Source: JARFPW01 sp035464655 (GTDB lineage Bacteria; Gemmatimonadota; Gemmatimonadetes; Palauibacterales; Palauibacteraceae). Taken from it: DNA of 64,000 nucleotides. The stretch is from the NCBI GenBank assembly GCA_035464655.1, contig DATHRZ010000063.1, forward strand, positions 1-64,000. The letters run 5' to 3'. Positions within the stretch are counted from its first letter, which is position 1. Each line of letters starts with the position of its first letter. Of the stretch, positions 48,631 through 57,773 are shown piece after piece. The notes under the pieces were generated by a model. That model saw only the letters and a program-made list of their open reading frames with translations, made no database searches and was not told the origin of the DNA. The position numbers were made by a program, and so were the translations under genes.

Positions 48631-49062
48631 TCAGACGCGGGCGCCGCAGAACTCGTCGTAGGCGTCCCTGAGGTCGGCGGCGATCGCCGGCGCGTCGCGG
48701 CCTTCGATCTGGTGACGCTCGAGCATGAACACGTGCTCGCCGTCGCGGAACAGACCGATCGACGGACTCGACGGTCGGTAGCCCGGCATGTAGGAACGGG
48801 CGCGCTCGGTCGCCTCGGTGTCCTGGCCGGCGAACACTGTGACGATGCGGTCGGGCTGCGTTTCGTGGCCGACGGCGATCGCGACGGCGGGACGAGCGTT
48901 GGCCGCCGCGCAGCCGCAGACGGAGTTGACGACGAGCAGCGTCGTACCGCTCGCGTTCTCGCCCAGCGCGGCATCGACGTCTTCCGGCGTGAGCAATTCG
49001 GTGGCGCCGACGCGCACGAGATCCTCGCGCATCGGCTTCACGACCTGTGGATCGTACATCAT
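48631..49062 (-). CDS. BrxA/BrxB-family bacilliredoxin
   Basis: The 143-residue protein starts at the ATG at 49062, eight bases after GAGGAG; a second ATG follows at once. The thioredoxin-like domain holds the CGC motif (VNSVCGCAAANARPA, C49 and C51), YMPGYRPSSPSIGLFRDGE and LERHQIEGRDA. In Bacillus, BrxA and BrxB remove bacillithiol from oxidised proteins. Homologues occur in bacteria without known bacillithiol, so the thiol used here is unknown. The gene is followed by an intrinsic terminator. Confidence 0.9.
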   Translation of the reverse strand: MMYDPQVVKPMREDLVRVGATELLTPEDVDAALGENASGTTLLVVNSVCGCAAANARPAVAIAVGHETQPDRIVTVFAGQDTEATERARSYMPGYRPSSPSIGLFRDGEHVFMLERHQIEGRDAPAIAADLRDAYDEFCGARV

Positions 49063-49239
49063 ATATCGAACTCCTCTTGACGGTGGCTGATTCCGCCGGT
49101 TTCCGTGTTGATTCTCCGCGGGCAAAGAATAACCCGCCGCCGGGCGCCGGGCACGCGCCGCCAGCGCGGCCTCGGCCTCTCGAATGGGGAACGTCTCCGG
49201 GTGGTCCGTTGTTTCCCAAATTTTCGACGAGACCACCTG

Positions 49240-49373
49240 ATGACGAACACCGGGACCCTGTACCGGCTCACCGCGTTCACCGACGATCCATGGGCCGGCC
49301 CAGCCGGCTGACCGTCGACGTCCCAGTCTCCGGCGGCATCGCCGTCAGCGGGAGCGCCGTGCGCCTCGACTGA
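49240..49373 (+). pseudogene. PhzF-family gene reduced to its two ends by an internal deletion
   Basis: From the ATG at 49240, the first frame reads LYRLTAFTDDPWAG, a typical PhzF start, and stops at 49311. In another frame, overlapping at about 49290, the sequence reads MGRPSRLTVDVPVSGGIAVS and continues to the TGA at 49373, a typical PhzF C-terminal end (EMGRPSRL-type). About 230 residues between these are missing. The shared ATGGGCCGG at the junction fits both parts, which points to deletion through microhomology. The 318-base gap 49063-49380 around it contains nothing else that I can assign. Confidence 0.75.
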
Positions 49374-49380
49374 CGCGCGG

Positions 49381-50769
49381 CTACGACCCCGGGCCCGCCC
49401 GGCGCAGCGCGTCGCCGACCGTGTAGCACGAGCCCGTGACGAGCACGGTTCCCGACCCCGCCAGCTCGCCGGACAGCGCCAGGGCGCGATCGAAGTCCGG
49501 TTCCGTGCGGCAGTCGAAGCCGGCGTCCTTCATCGACCTGGCCGCGGCTTCGAGGTCCCAGCGTCGCTTCGGCGGGGCCGACGGGGCGTCGGTCAGGACG
49601 GCGTCGTCGGTGGCCGCGAGGAGTGGCCCGAGCACGGCCGGCCAGTCCTTGTCGCCCAGCACGGCGGCCAGCAGCACGACGGGTCGCGGGAGTTCCCCGC
49701 GCGCGAGGACCCTCGTGAGCAGGCCTGCGAGCTTCGCCGCGGCGGCCGGGTTGTGGGCGATGTCGTACACGCGGGCGCCGCCCGATTCGAGCCGTTCGAC
49801 CTGGAAGCGCCCCGGCCACCGAACGCCGGCGACCGCCGCCGCCACGAGCCGCTCGGGAATCAGGCCCGACGAGGGCGGGGAGCCCGGCGCCGGACGCGCG
49901 GTCAGCGCGTCCACCGCCGCCACCGCGCAGGCGACGTTGACGGCCTGGTGCGCGCCGCGCAGCGGCGATCGCAGCAGAAGCGGACGCGGCCGGCGCCCCG
50001 AACGATAGGCGAACTCGATCCCCTCGGGCGTCTCCCGCACGCCGCTTCCCTCCCCCTCCGCCCCGGCCGATCCGCCGGACGGGAGGTCGAACTCGCGGCC
50101 GAACATCTCGACCGGGGCCCCCTTCGCCGCGGCGACCGCCAGGATCTCGCGACGCGCCGCGCCGCTGACGTCTCCCACCACGACCGTCGCGCCCGGGGCG
50201 ATAATTCCGGCCTTCTCCCGCGCGATCCCGGCCGGGTCGGCGCCGAGGTAGTCGGCGTGGTCGAGGTCGATCGACGTGATCACGGCGACCTCGGCGTCGA
50301 GCACGTTCGTGGCGTCGAGTCGCCCGCCGAGACCGACCTCCACGACGGCCACCTCGACGGCGGAACGGGCGAACACCTCGAACGCCAGCGCGGTCGTCGA
50401 CTCGAAGAAGGTGGCGTCGACCTGCTCGGCGAGCGGCAGCACGCGACCGGCCGCGGCCTCGAGCGGCCCGTCACCGACCGGCTCGCCGTCGACGACGATC
50501 CGCTCGGCGTACCGGACCAGGTGGGGCGACGTGTAGAGCCCGGTCCGGCGGCCCGATCCGCGCAGGACCGCTTCCGCGGTCGCCGCCACCGAGCCCTTCC
50601 CGTTCGTGCCCCCGACGTGGATCGCGCGGAAGGCGCGCTCGGGGTTCCCGAGCCCGTCGAGCAGGGCGCGAATGCGCTCGAGACCAAACTGGATGCCGGC
50701 AGGCTCGCGCCGCGCGAGCAGCCGCCTGAGCGCGGAGCCCGTTGCGGATGTGGGTTCCGACGTCAGCAC
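49381..50769 (-). CDS. folC: Bifunctional folylpolyglutamate synthase / dihydrofolate synthase
   Basis: The 462-residue Mur-ligase-fold enzyme has GGTNGKGSVAATAEAVL for nucleotide binding, GLYTSPHLVRYAERI, VEVGLGGRLDATNVL and SIDLDHADYLG. The C-terminal YDIAHNPAAAAKL is typical. It adds glutamates to folates and also makes dihydrofolate from dihydropteroate. The start overlaps the accD stop by 7 bases, a common bacterial pair. Confidence 0.95.
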   Translation of the reverse strand: MLTSEPTSATGSALRRLLARREPAGIQFGLERIRALLDGLGNPERAFRAIHVGGTNGKGSVAATAEAVLRGSGRRTGLYTSPHLVRYAERIVVDGEPVGDGPLEAAAGRVLPLAEQVDATFFESTTALAFEVFARSAVEVAVVEVGLGGRLDATNVLDAEVAVITSIDLDHADYLGADPAGIAREKAGIIAPGATVVVGDVSGAARREILAVAAAKGAPVEMFGREFDLPSGGSAGAEGEGSGVRETPEGIEFAYRSGRRPRPLLLRSPLRGAHQAVNVACAVAAVDALTARPAPGSPPSSGLIPERLVAAAVAGVRWPGRFQVERLESGGARVYDIAHNPAAAAKLAGLLTRVLARGELPRPVVLLAAVLGDKDWPAVLGPLLAATDDAVLTDAPSAPPKRRWDLEAAARSMKDAGFDCRTEPDFDRALALSGELAGSGTVLVTGSCYTVGDALRRAGPGS

Positions 50770-51596
50770 ATGTGGCCCAGCAGGAGCGCGACGGTCGACT
50801 TGAGCTCGTGGCGCGGGACGATGCGGTCGACCATCCCGTTCTCCTGCAGGAACTCCGACGTCTGGAAGCCGTCGGGAAGGTCCTGGCGGATCGTCTCCTT
50901 GATCACGCGCGGCCCCGCGAAGCCGATCAGCGCCCCCGGCTCGGCCAGGTTGACGTCGCCGAGCATCGCGTAGCTCGCCGTCACGCCGCCGGTGGTCGGA
51001 TGCGTGAGGATGCTGAGGTACGGCAGACCGGCCTCGCTCAGCTTGTGGAGCGCCGCCGACGTCTTGGCGAGTTGCATGAGCGAGAAGATCCCCTCCTGCA
51101 TGCGTGCGCCGCCCGACGCCGAGACGATGATGACCGGCGCCTCACGCTCGATGGCGCCCTCGATCATTCGCGTGATTTTCTCGCCCACCACCGAGCCCAT
51201 CGAGCCCCCGATGAACCCGAAGTCCATGATGCCGGCGCACGCGAGCCGGCCGTCGATCCGACCGGCGCCCGTGAGCACGGCGTCGTGCTTCCCCACTTTC
51301 TTCTCGGCGATCTCGATGCGCAGCGAGTACGGCTTCGAGTCGACGAAGCCAAGCGGGTCGGCCGAGCGCAGGTCGGCCCCGAACTCCTCGTCGAATCCGT
51401 CGTCGAACAGGATGCGCAGGTAGTCGACGGCCCCGATCCGGAAGTGATGGCCGCACTCGGGACAGACGCGATCGTTCTCCTCGAGGCGTCGCACGTAGAG
51501 GGCGGCGCCGCAGCCGTCGCACTTCTCCCATACATCGGCCGCTAGCTCGCGCTTCTGAGCCTGCAGCGGCTGCTTTTCCTTACGAAACCACGCCAT
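50763..51596 (-). CDS. accD: Acetyl-CoA carboxylase carboxyltransferase subunit beta
   Basis: The 277-residue protein has an N-terminal zinc ribbon (C26, C29, C45, C48: WEKCDGCGAAL and RVCPECGHHF), then the carboxyltransferase fold with IMDFGFIGGSMGSVVGEK and ASGGARMQEGIFSLMQLAK. With AccA it transfers the carboxyl group to acetyl-CoA for fatty-acid synthesis; accA is not in the window. It lies between rodA and folC, overlapping folC. Confidence 0.97.
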   Translation of the reverse strand: MAWFRKEKQPLQAQKRELAADVWEKCDGCGAALYVRRLEENDRVCPECGHHFRIGAVDYLRILFDDGFDEEFGADLRSADPLGFVDSKPYSLRIEIAEKKVGKHDAVLTGAGRIDGRLACAGIMDFGFIGGSMGSVVGEKITRMIEGAIEREAPVIIVSASGGARMQEGIFSLMQLAKTSAALHKLSEAGLPYLSILTHPTTGGVTASYAMLGDVNLAEPGALIGFAGPRVIKETIRQDLPDGFQTSEFLQENGMVDRIVPRHELKSTVALLLGHMC

Positions 51597-51665
51597 TACG
51601 ACTCCGGGCTCGGGGGGTCAGATCGCCGCAATATACGGAAGGCGCAGATGGCCGTCGAACCCGCC

Positions 51666-52880
51666 TCAGTGCTCGATCGCCACCCGGGCCGCGAGCCCCA
51701 GGCCCACGAAGGTCATGAGGAGAAAGCTTCCGCCGTAGCTGATGAACGGCAGGGGCAGGCCCGTGATCGGCATCAGGCCGACCGTCATCCCCACGTTGAT
51801 GAGCAGGTGGGCGAACCATACGGAGAACAGGCAGAATACGACGAGGTTGCCGAACTCGTTGGTGGCGAGCGTCGCGGTGGTGATCATGCGGCGCAGCAGC
51901 CACGCGAAGGCCGCGAGCAGAATGAGCACGCCCAGGAAGCCGAGCTCTTCGCCCACAACCGAGAAGATGAAGTCGGTATGCTGCTCGGGCAGGAACGAGA
52001 GGCGCTTCTGCGGGCCGTCGCCGAAGCCCTGTCCGAACAACCCTCCCGAGCCGATCGCGACCTGCGACTGAATGAGCTGCCACCCCGCCCCGCGCGGATC
52101 GCGCCCGGGGTCGAGGAATACGAGCAGGCGGTTCTGCTGGTACTCGGCGAGCTGGTTCCACAGTGGCGACGCGATCAGGCCCGCCGCCAGGTTCGCCACG
52201 ACCACGCCCACGCCCTCGATGAGGTACGGACGTCTCAGATAGATCAACCCGACCACCATGATGAACCAGCCGCCCCACACGGCCACCGAGAAGCCGAGCA
52301 GCAGGCTCACGCCGGGGCTGACCAGCATGAAGATCGTGAACAGCGGCACTCCGGCCCAGAACAGCGCGCCCACCAGGATCACCCCGAAGGTGATCGCGCT
52401 GCCGAGATCGGGCTGCAGCAGGACGAGGGAGAACGGGACGATCGTGATCGCCAGCGGTCTCCACAGGCTCACGAGCCGTGGATCCTGCTCCTGCCGGTTT
52501 CCGAGCACCCGCGCCAGCATGAGGATCGTACCCAGCTTCGCCAGCTCGGCCGGCTGAAACGAGACCGCGCCGAACTGGAACCAGCTCGTGCCGCCGCGCC
52601 CCCCACCGGTGAACAGCACGGCGCCGAGCAGCGCGACCGACACGGCGTAGGCGGCCGGACTTCCCAGCTCGACCCAGCGCAGCGGCACGCGCGACACGAA
52701 GGCGAACACGAACAGCGCGATCACCAGCCATGCGAGCTGTCGCCGCCAGATGCCGGTCGCGACGGAGGGCACGTCGAGCTGGCCGGCCGACCAGATCATC
52801 CCGATGCCGACCAGGGCGAGCAGCAGCGCGCCGCCGACCAGGCCGGGATCGCCGACCCAGCGCTCCAGGCGTTCCCTCAC
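51666..52880 (-). CDS. rodA: Rod shape-determining protein RodA (SEDS glycosyltransferase)
   Basis: The 404-residue polytopic protein has about ten membrane helices. SEDS motifs are seen in GGTSWFQFGAVSFQPAELAK (short of the full stretch), FLGVLILLAAFAWLL and the final ITGLPLPFISYGGSFLL. RodA polymerises lipid II and works with the adjacent PBP2. The N-terminus starts MRERLERWVGDPGLV. It overlaps the end of mrdA by 4 bases, in the usual mrdA-rodA order. Confidence 0.95.
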   Translation of the reverse strand: MRERLERWVGDPGLVGGALLLALVGIGMIWSAGQLDVPSVATGIWRRQLAWLVIALFVFAFVSRVPLRWVELGSPAAYAVSVALLGAVLFTGGGRGGTSWFQFGAVSFQPAELAKLGTILMLARVLGNRQEQDPRLVSLWRPLAITIVPFSLVLLQPDLGSAITFGVILVGALFWAGVPLFTIFMLVSPGVSLLLGFSVAVWGGWFIMVVGLIYLRRPYLIEGVGVVVANLAAGLIASPLWNQLAEYQQNRLLVFLDPGRDPRGAGWQLIQSQVAIGSGGLFGQGFGDGPQKRLSFLPEQHTDFIFSVVGEELGFLGVLILLAAFAWLLRRMITTATLATNEFGNLVVFCLFSVWFAHLLINVGMTVGLMPITGLPLPFISYGGSFLLMTFVGLGLAARVAIEH

Positions 52881-54856
52881 CCGCCGGCTCCCGTCGTCGT
52901 GGCGCCCGTCGTTGGCGCGCCGGCCGGCGCCGCCGTACCCGGCGCCGGAACCGTGGGCGTCGGACGGCTTCCCGGACGCGGGTACGGGATCCCGGTCGCG
53001 GGGACACCTTCAGTCCGCAGATAGGCCTGCATGAGGCTGGTCGCCAGCGGTACCGCGAGCGACACGGTGTTGTCGGGATGGCCGTTCTCGACGATGGCGG
53101 CGATCACGATCCGCGGGTCGTCGACCGGGCCGAACCCGACGAACCAGGAGTGCGGCTCACCGTGCGGATTCTGAGCCGTGCCGGTCTTGCCGGCCACGAC
53201 GTAATCCGATGGGCGATAGGCGAACGCGGTACCGCCCGGTTCGTTCACGACGCGGGTCAGCGCATCGAGGAGCTGCCGGCGCTGCTCGTCGGGCAGCTCG
53301 ATCGACCAGTCGGCCCGTCGCGCGTCGAGCACTTCGCTGCGCCTCAGATGGGGAATCGGCGGGCTGCCGCCGACGGCAAGTGCCCCGTAGAACTGGGCCA
53401 TGCGGAGCAGCGTCTGCGCGGTCTCGCCCTGGCCGATCGACAGGTTCAGCGTGACCGACTCCGTCCAGCCGCGCCGTCCGAACCGCTCGTCGTACCACTC
53501 ACGCGACGGCGGAAACTGCCCGCGCGCCTCGACGGGCAGGTCGAGGCCGGCGCGCCCGTTGAACTCGAGCCCGTCGACGCCCGCGAGGAGGCGGTCGAGC
53601 CCGAGCCGGAGACCGAGCTGGTAGAAGAACACGTTGCAGCTCTCCTTGATCGCCCCGGCGAGACTCAGGTTGCCGTGACCGACGTGCTTCCAGCAGCGGA
53701 AGGCGCGCGTGCCGTACTGGTAGGCGCCGGTGCAGCTCTGTGGCATGTGGGTGTCGATCGTGACCACGCCCGCCCTCATCCCCAGCGCCGCGACGACGAG
53801 CTTCCAGGTCGAGCCCGGCGGATAGAGGCTGCCGCTCGCCCGGTTGAGCAACGGCTGACGCGGATCGTCGCGCAGGCGCGCCCAATCGGCGCTCGAGATG
53901 CCGCCGATGAACTGGTTCGGGTCGTACGTGGGATGGCTGTACAGGAGCACTACCTCGCCGTTGCGCGGATCGAAGGCCACGACGCCGCCCTTCATCGTGT
54001 CGGGAAACAGCGAATCGGCCATCGCCTGGAGGTCCAGGTCGAGCGCCAGCTCGATGTCGCCTCCGGGCACCGCCGGGATCGTCGGCCGTGGCGCGAACTC
54101 GCTCACGATCGAACCGCGGGCGTTCACCTCGACGAAATGGACGCCGGGCGTCCCCCCGAGCTCCCGTTCGTACTGCCGCTCGATCCCGCCCTTCCCGATC
54201 GTCCGACCCGACTCGTAGCCCTCGAACTGAGGCTGTTCGAGCTCCGCTTCGTTGATCTCGTTCACGTAGCCGATCACGTGCGCGATCTGGCGGGCGGGCG
54301 GGTAGTAGCGACGCGGGTGCATCTCGATCACCGCGGTGCGGAACTCGGGCCGCCGCTGTTCGATCGCGGCCACTTGCGCGGGCTCGAGATTGTCGCGCAC
54401 GACGACCGACGAGCTCGGCCGCCCCCGGTACTCGGCCACGAGCTCCTCGACCTCGTCGTCGTCGAGACCGACGTGCGGTGCGAGCCGAAGAAGGGTGGCG
54501 CGCACCGTGTCGACGGGCCCGGGCAGCACCGAGAGCGAATAGCCGGGAACGTTCTCGGCCAGCAGGCGTCCGTTACGATCGGTGATCGTGCCGCGCGGCG
54601 GCGGAATCGTCAGGGCGCGCAGCCGGTTCTCCTCCGACTGCAGCTCGTACTGCTCGCGGCCGAGGATCTGTAACCGAAAGAAGCTGACGAGGAGGATCGA
54701 CATGGCGACCCACAGCAGGATCGTTGCGCCGCGCGCCCGTCCGGCACGCACCTTCAGCGCCGCCTCGCGGGCCCCGACCGTGTCGTGCCGTCCGGAGCCC
54801 GGGCGGATGCCGTCGAGTCCCCTCGCCGCGGCACCGCGGCCGTTCCGCTTCCTCAT
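52877..54856 (-). CDS. mrdA: Penicillin-binding protein 2 (elongation-specific transpeptidase)
   Basis: The 659-residue protein starts at the ATG at 54856, preceded by a GGGGGAG ribosome site. It has one membrane helix (GATILLWVAMSILLVSFF), a dimerisation domain beginning PRGTITDRNGRLLAENVPG and the transpeptidase domain. The active-site motifs are STWK (Ser349, Lys352), SCN (406-408) and KTGT (from 557). It crosslinks peptidoglycan during cell elongation and pairs with RodA. It is downstream of mreD in the rod-shape operon. Confidence 0.95.
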   Translation of the reverse strand: MRKRNGRGAAARGLDGIRPGSGRHDTVGAREAALKVRAGRARGATILLWVAMSILLVSFFRLQILGREQYELQSEENRLRALTIPPPRGTITDRNGRLLAENVPGYSLSVLPGPVDTVRATLLRLAPHVGLDDDEVEELVAEYRGRPSSSVVVRDNLEPAQVAAIEQRRPEFRTAVIEMHPRRYYPPARQIAHVIGYVNEINEAELEQPQFEGYESGRTIGKGGIERQYERELGGTPGVHFVEVNARGSIVSEFAPRPTIPAVPGGDIELALDLDLQAMADSLFPDTMKGGVVAFDPRNGEVVLLYSHPTYDPNQFIGGISSADWARLRDDPRQPLLNRASGSLYPPGSTWKLVVAALGMRAGVVTIDTHMPQSCTGAYQYGTRAFRCWKHVGHGNLSLAGAIKESCNVFFYQLGLRLGLDRLLAGVDGLEFNGRAGLDLPVEARGQFPPSREWYDERFGRRGWTESVTLNLSIGQGETAQTLLRMAQFYGALAVGGSPPIPHLRRSEVLDARRADWSIELPDEQRRQLLDALTRVVNEPGGTAFAYRPSDYVVAGKTGTAQNPHGEPHSWFVGFGPVDDPRIVIAAIVENGHPDNTVSLAVPLATSLMQAYLRTEGVPATGIPYPRPGSRPTPTVPAPGTAAPAGAPTTGATTTGAGG

Positions 54857-54872
54857 CACTCCCCCGCACTCC

Positions 54873-55373
54873 TCATGCCCGACGCACGAACGACGTCGTA
54901 AGCGCATCGATCATCCCGCAAACGAGCGCCGTCGCGAGCGCGTCGAGGGCGACGACCAGCAGCGCCCCGGCCGGATCTCCCGCTACGCCACCCGTGGCCA
55001 GGACCAGTACGCTGCGAGCCAGCCACGTTCCGACGAACAGATACACCACGACGAACACGGGCGCGTCGGCGAACAGGATGTCGCGCGAACGCGCCGCCAG
55101 GTACCCGGTGGTCGTGAGCACGAGCGCGTAGACGCCGGGGTCGCCCAGCGACATCGCGGCCTCGAGGGGCCCGAGGACGAAGCCCAGTATCGCCGCCGTG
55201 CCGGCCTGCACGCGCAGCGCCGCGAGCAGCAGCCCGCCGATCAGAAGGTCGGGACCCGCCGGCAGACCGTGCAGCCACGGATGGAGCAGAAAATACAGCA
55301 ACAGGAGGAGGGTCACGACCGTCATCGAGACGAAGGTATCCCGCCGCCGCAGCTCGGTCGCGCCGCCGTTCAC
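54873..55373 (-). CDS. mreD: Rod shape-determining protein MreD
   Basis: With the GTG at 55373 it is 166 residues, consisting almost wholly of five membrane helices (MTVVTLLLLLYFLLHPWL, then GFVLGPLEAAMSLGDPGVYA and others). The start overlaps the mreC stop. MreD is a poorly conserved inner-membrane subunit of the elongasome. The identification rests on topology and its place between mreC and mrdA. Confidence 0.85.
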   Translation of the reverse strand: MNGGATELRRRDTFVSMTVVTLLLLLYFLLHPWLHGLPAGPDLLIGGLLLAALRVQAGTAAILGFVLGPLEAAMSLGDPGVYALVLTTTGYLAARSRDILFADAPVFVVVYLFVGTWLARSVLVLATGGVAGDPAGALLVVALDALATALVCGMIDALTTSFVRRA

Positions 55374-56275
55374 GGTGCCCCCTGCGACGGGCCGGTCGTA
55401 TCGGAGCCGCCTATCGAGTCGGGCGACAGGGCTCCCGCAGGCGCCACGTACGCGCTGTCGGCCAGTACGCCGGGCCGCCATGCGACGACGAGGTCCTGCT
55501 GTCCGGGGCGAACGGCCGGCTCGACGAGAAACGAATGCGTCCAGCCGAGTTGCTGCTCATGCTCGGCCAGGACACGGCCGACGGCGAGCCCGCGTGGATA
55601 GATCCCCCCGACGCCCGAGGTGACGAGCTCGGTGTAGACCGGTACGTCGGTCTGGAAAGGCACGCCCTGGAGCAACATGAGCTGGTCGCCGTTCGCGTCG
55701 ACGAACGGGCGGACGATGCCGCTCGCCGCGCCGTCGGGCGTCGTAACGGCCACCCGGAAGTCGGGATGCGTCCAGTACTCGCCCATCCCGACCCGACCGC
55801 GTGCCGTGCGGACGACGCCGAGCAGTCCGTCGGGCGTCGCCACCGAGAGAGGTGGCTCGAACGGCAGCCTCTCGCGCGTGCGGAGTTGGAAGCCCGACGG
55901 TTCGCCGGCCGGCGTGTGGCCCGGCACCAGCTCGGCAATGAAGAAGTCGCCGACCTCGCGTCCCGGGAGGTCGAGCAACAGTCGGAGCTGCCGGTTCTCA
56001 TCGGCGAGATCGGCGGTTTCGAGCGCGCGCATGGCCAGCGAGTCGGCCCGGATCTCGAGCCGCTCGACGCGAGACGCGAGGCCGACTCGCTGTTCGAACA
56101 CTTCATGGGTGGCGATGAACGGCCGGAGTACGGTGCTGCGCAGGGCGTGAATGACCGCCATCTCGCCGTTCGGGCCGAGGCCGGCGGACAGGACGACGGC
56201 GACCGCGGACAGGGTCGCGGCGACGACCAGGTCTCGCCTCCGGGTCCGGGGCTGGCCGACGGTCGTGTAAGGCAC
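55370..56275 (-). CDS. mreC: Rod shape-determining protein MreC
   Basis: With the GTG at 56275 the protein has 301 residues. It has an N-terminal membrane helix (DLVVAATLSAVAVVLSAGL), a coiled coil (about residues 65-105, RVERLEIRADSLAMRALE) and a beta-barrel part with TPDGLLGVVRTARGRVGMGE and VPVYTELVTSGVGGIYPRGL, both typical of MreC. The C-terminal tail is Ser/Thr/Pro-rich. MreC organises PBP2 and RodA in the periplasm. The start sits 4 bases from the terminal stem of the intergenic element. Confidence 0.92.
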   Translation of the reverse strand: MPYTTVGQPRTRRRDLVVAATLSAVAVVLSAGLGPNGEMAVIHALRSTVLRPFIATHEVFEQRVGLASRVERLEIRADSLAMRALETADLADENRQLRLLLDLPGREVGDFFIAELVPGHTPAGEPSGFQLRTRERLPFEPPLSVATPDGLLGVVRTARGRVGMGEYWTHPDFRVAVTTPDGAASGIVRPFVDANGDQLMLLQGVPFQTDVPVYTELVTSGVGGIYPRGLAVGRVLAEHEQQLGWTHSFLVEPAVRPGQQDLVVAWRPGVLADSAYVAPAGALSPDSIGGSDTTGPSQGAP

Positions 56276-56279
56276 GGCT

Positions 56280-56558
56280 CTAGGAGCCCGTTCTTGCCAT
56301 GGGGCGCACCGCGTTACGAGTGCCACAGGGGCAGATCCAAGGCGGCGTGCCGAAGGCATAGCTCAAGCTACGTCGAGGCGCGGCAACGCAGGAGATGGCC
56401 CTGTGCCGCTCGTAACCCGCAGGACGCATGGGGGTTACGGTGCGCATAGGTCGTCTCTCCTCCTCGCCGTAGCGCTGCTACGACTCGTCGTCGTTCCTAC
56501 TCTTCGCACCGTAAGACCCCTGCGCGCGGTGCACCCCATGGCAAGAACGGACTCCTAG
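56280..56558 (-). repeat. 279-bp cloverleaf-like nested inverted-repeat element between mreB and mreC
   Basis: The outer arms 56280-56313 and 56525-56558 form a 34-base stem with two mismatches. In the mreB-to-mreC transcript (minus strand) both mismatches become G-U pairs. Two further hairpins lie inside: one pairing around 56311-56330 with 56393-56420, and one pairing 430-446 with 503-520. Each has its own tip stem (TAGCTCAAGCTA; CGTAGC with GCTACG). Both ends read CTAG. The mreB stop codon TAG is inside the right arm. The element may be a mobile palindromic sequence (MITE-like) or a structured RNA; no known family is assigned. Confidence 0.8.
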
Positions 56559-57589
56559 GTCGCGAGTACGCTCCGGAAGCGCGGCAGGTCGTCGAGTATC
56601 CGCCCGCACCCCCGGACGACGCAGGTCAGCGGCTCCTCGTCGACGTGGATCGCCAGGCCGGTCTCCTCGCGAAGCAACTGGTCGAGTCCGCGAATCAGCG
56701 AGCCGCCGCCGGTCATCACGATGCCCCTGTCGACGATGTCTGCCGCCAGCTCGGGCGGCGTGATCTCGAGCGCGCGGCGCACGGCGCCGACGATCTGGTG
56801 GATCGGCTCGAGCATGCATTCACGAATCTCGGCCGAGTTCACCCGCACCGTCTTCGGGATGCCCGACACGAGGTCGCGGCCCTTGACGTTCATGTCACGC
56901 TCGTCGTCGGTCGGAAAGGCGGAGCCGATCTGGATCTTGATCGCCTCGGCCGTCGGCTCGCCGATCAGCAGATTGTAGTTCTTGCGCAGGAAAGAGACGA
57001 TGGCGCTGTCGAGCTCGTCGCCGCCGACGCGAATCGACGTCTCGGCGACCAGGCCCGACAGCGCGATCACGGCGATCTCGGTCGTTCCGCCGCCCACGTC
57101 GATCACCATGTTCCCGGTGGGCGTCTCGACCGGCAGCCCGACGCCGATCGCCGCCGCCATCGGCTCGGAGACCATGTAGACCTCCTTCGCCCCCGCGGCG
57201 TGAGCGCTCGAACGCACGGCACGACGCTCCAGCTCGGTGATGCCCGACGGCACGCCCACGACCACGCGCGGACGGATCTTGAAGAACCGGTCTGCCGTGA
57301 CGGACTTCAAGAAGTAGCGGAGCATGATCTCGGTGATGTCGACGTCGGCGATGACGCCGTCCTTGAGCGGCCGGACGGCCTCGATCCCGTGCGGAGTGCG
57401 ACCGAGCATGCGTTTCGCTTCCAACCCGATGCCCTTCACCTGCCCGGTGGCCTTCTCGATCGCGACGACCGAGGGCTCGTTGAGCACGATGCCCTCGCCG
57501 CTCACGTAGACCAGCGTGTTGGCCGTGCCCAGATCGACACCGACGTCGTTGATCGGCAGGAAGCTGGCCTGGAACAGACGTTTCCACAT
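56555..57589 (-). CDS. mreB: Rod shape-determining protein MreB (actin homologue)
   Basis: The 344-residue protein starts MWKRLFQASFLPINDVGVDLG. The actin-type nucleotide-binding elements are VGVDLGTANTLVYV (phosphate 1), ADVDITEIM, VIDVGGGTTEIAVI (phosphate 2) and IVMTGGGSLIRGLDQ (adenosine). It forms membrane filaments that direct the elongasome. Its TAG stop is supplied by the right arm of the palindromic element that separates it from mreC. Confidence 0.98.
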   Translation of the reverse strand: MWKRLFQASFLPINDVGVDLGTANTLVYVSGEGIVLNEPSVVAIEKATGQVKGIGLEAKRMLGRTPHGIEAVRPLKDGVIADVDITEIMLRYFLKSVTADRFFKIRPRVVVGVPSGITELERRAVRSSAHAAGAKEVYMVSEPMAAAIGVGLPVETPTGNMVIDVGGGTTEIAVIALSGLVAETSIRVGGDELDSAIVSFLRKNYNLLIGEPTAEAIKIQIGSAFPTDDERDMNVKGRDLVSGIPKTVRVNSAEIRECMLEPIHQIVGAVRRALEITPPELAADIVDRGIVMTGGGSLIRGLDQLLREETGLAIHVDEEPLTCVVRGCGRILDDLPRFRSVLAT

Positions 57590-57773
57590 TCGGCGATTCC
57601 GTTTGTCACTCGGGGAACGTTCGGGCCGGGGGTCGGTCGTCGAGTACCGTGCCGCCGACTCCGCGGAGCCGTACGATCTCGACTATCCGCAAGCTCCGGG
57701 CCGTCGGGCTGCGGAATCTAGATCGGACGCGTGAACCGCGAAAGCGGGCGCCGACCGGGGTGTCGCGCCTGCG

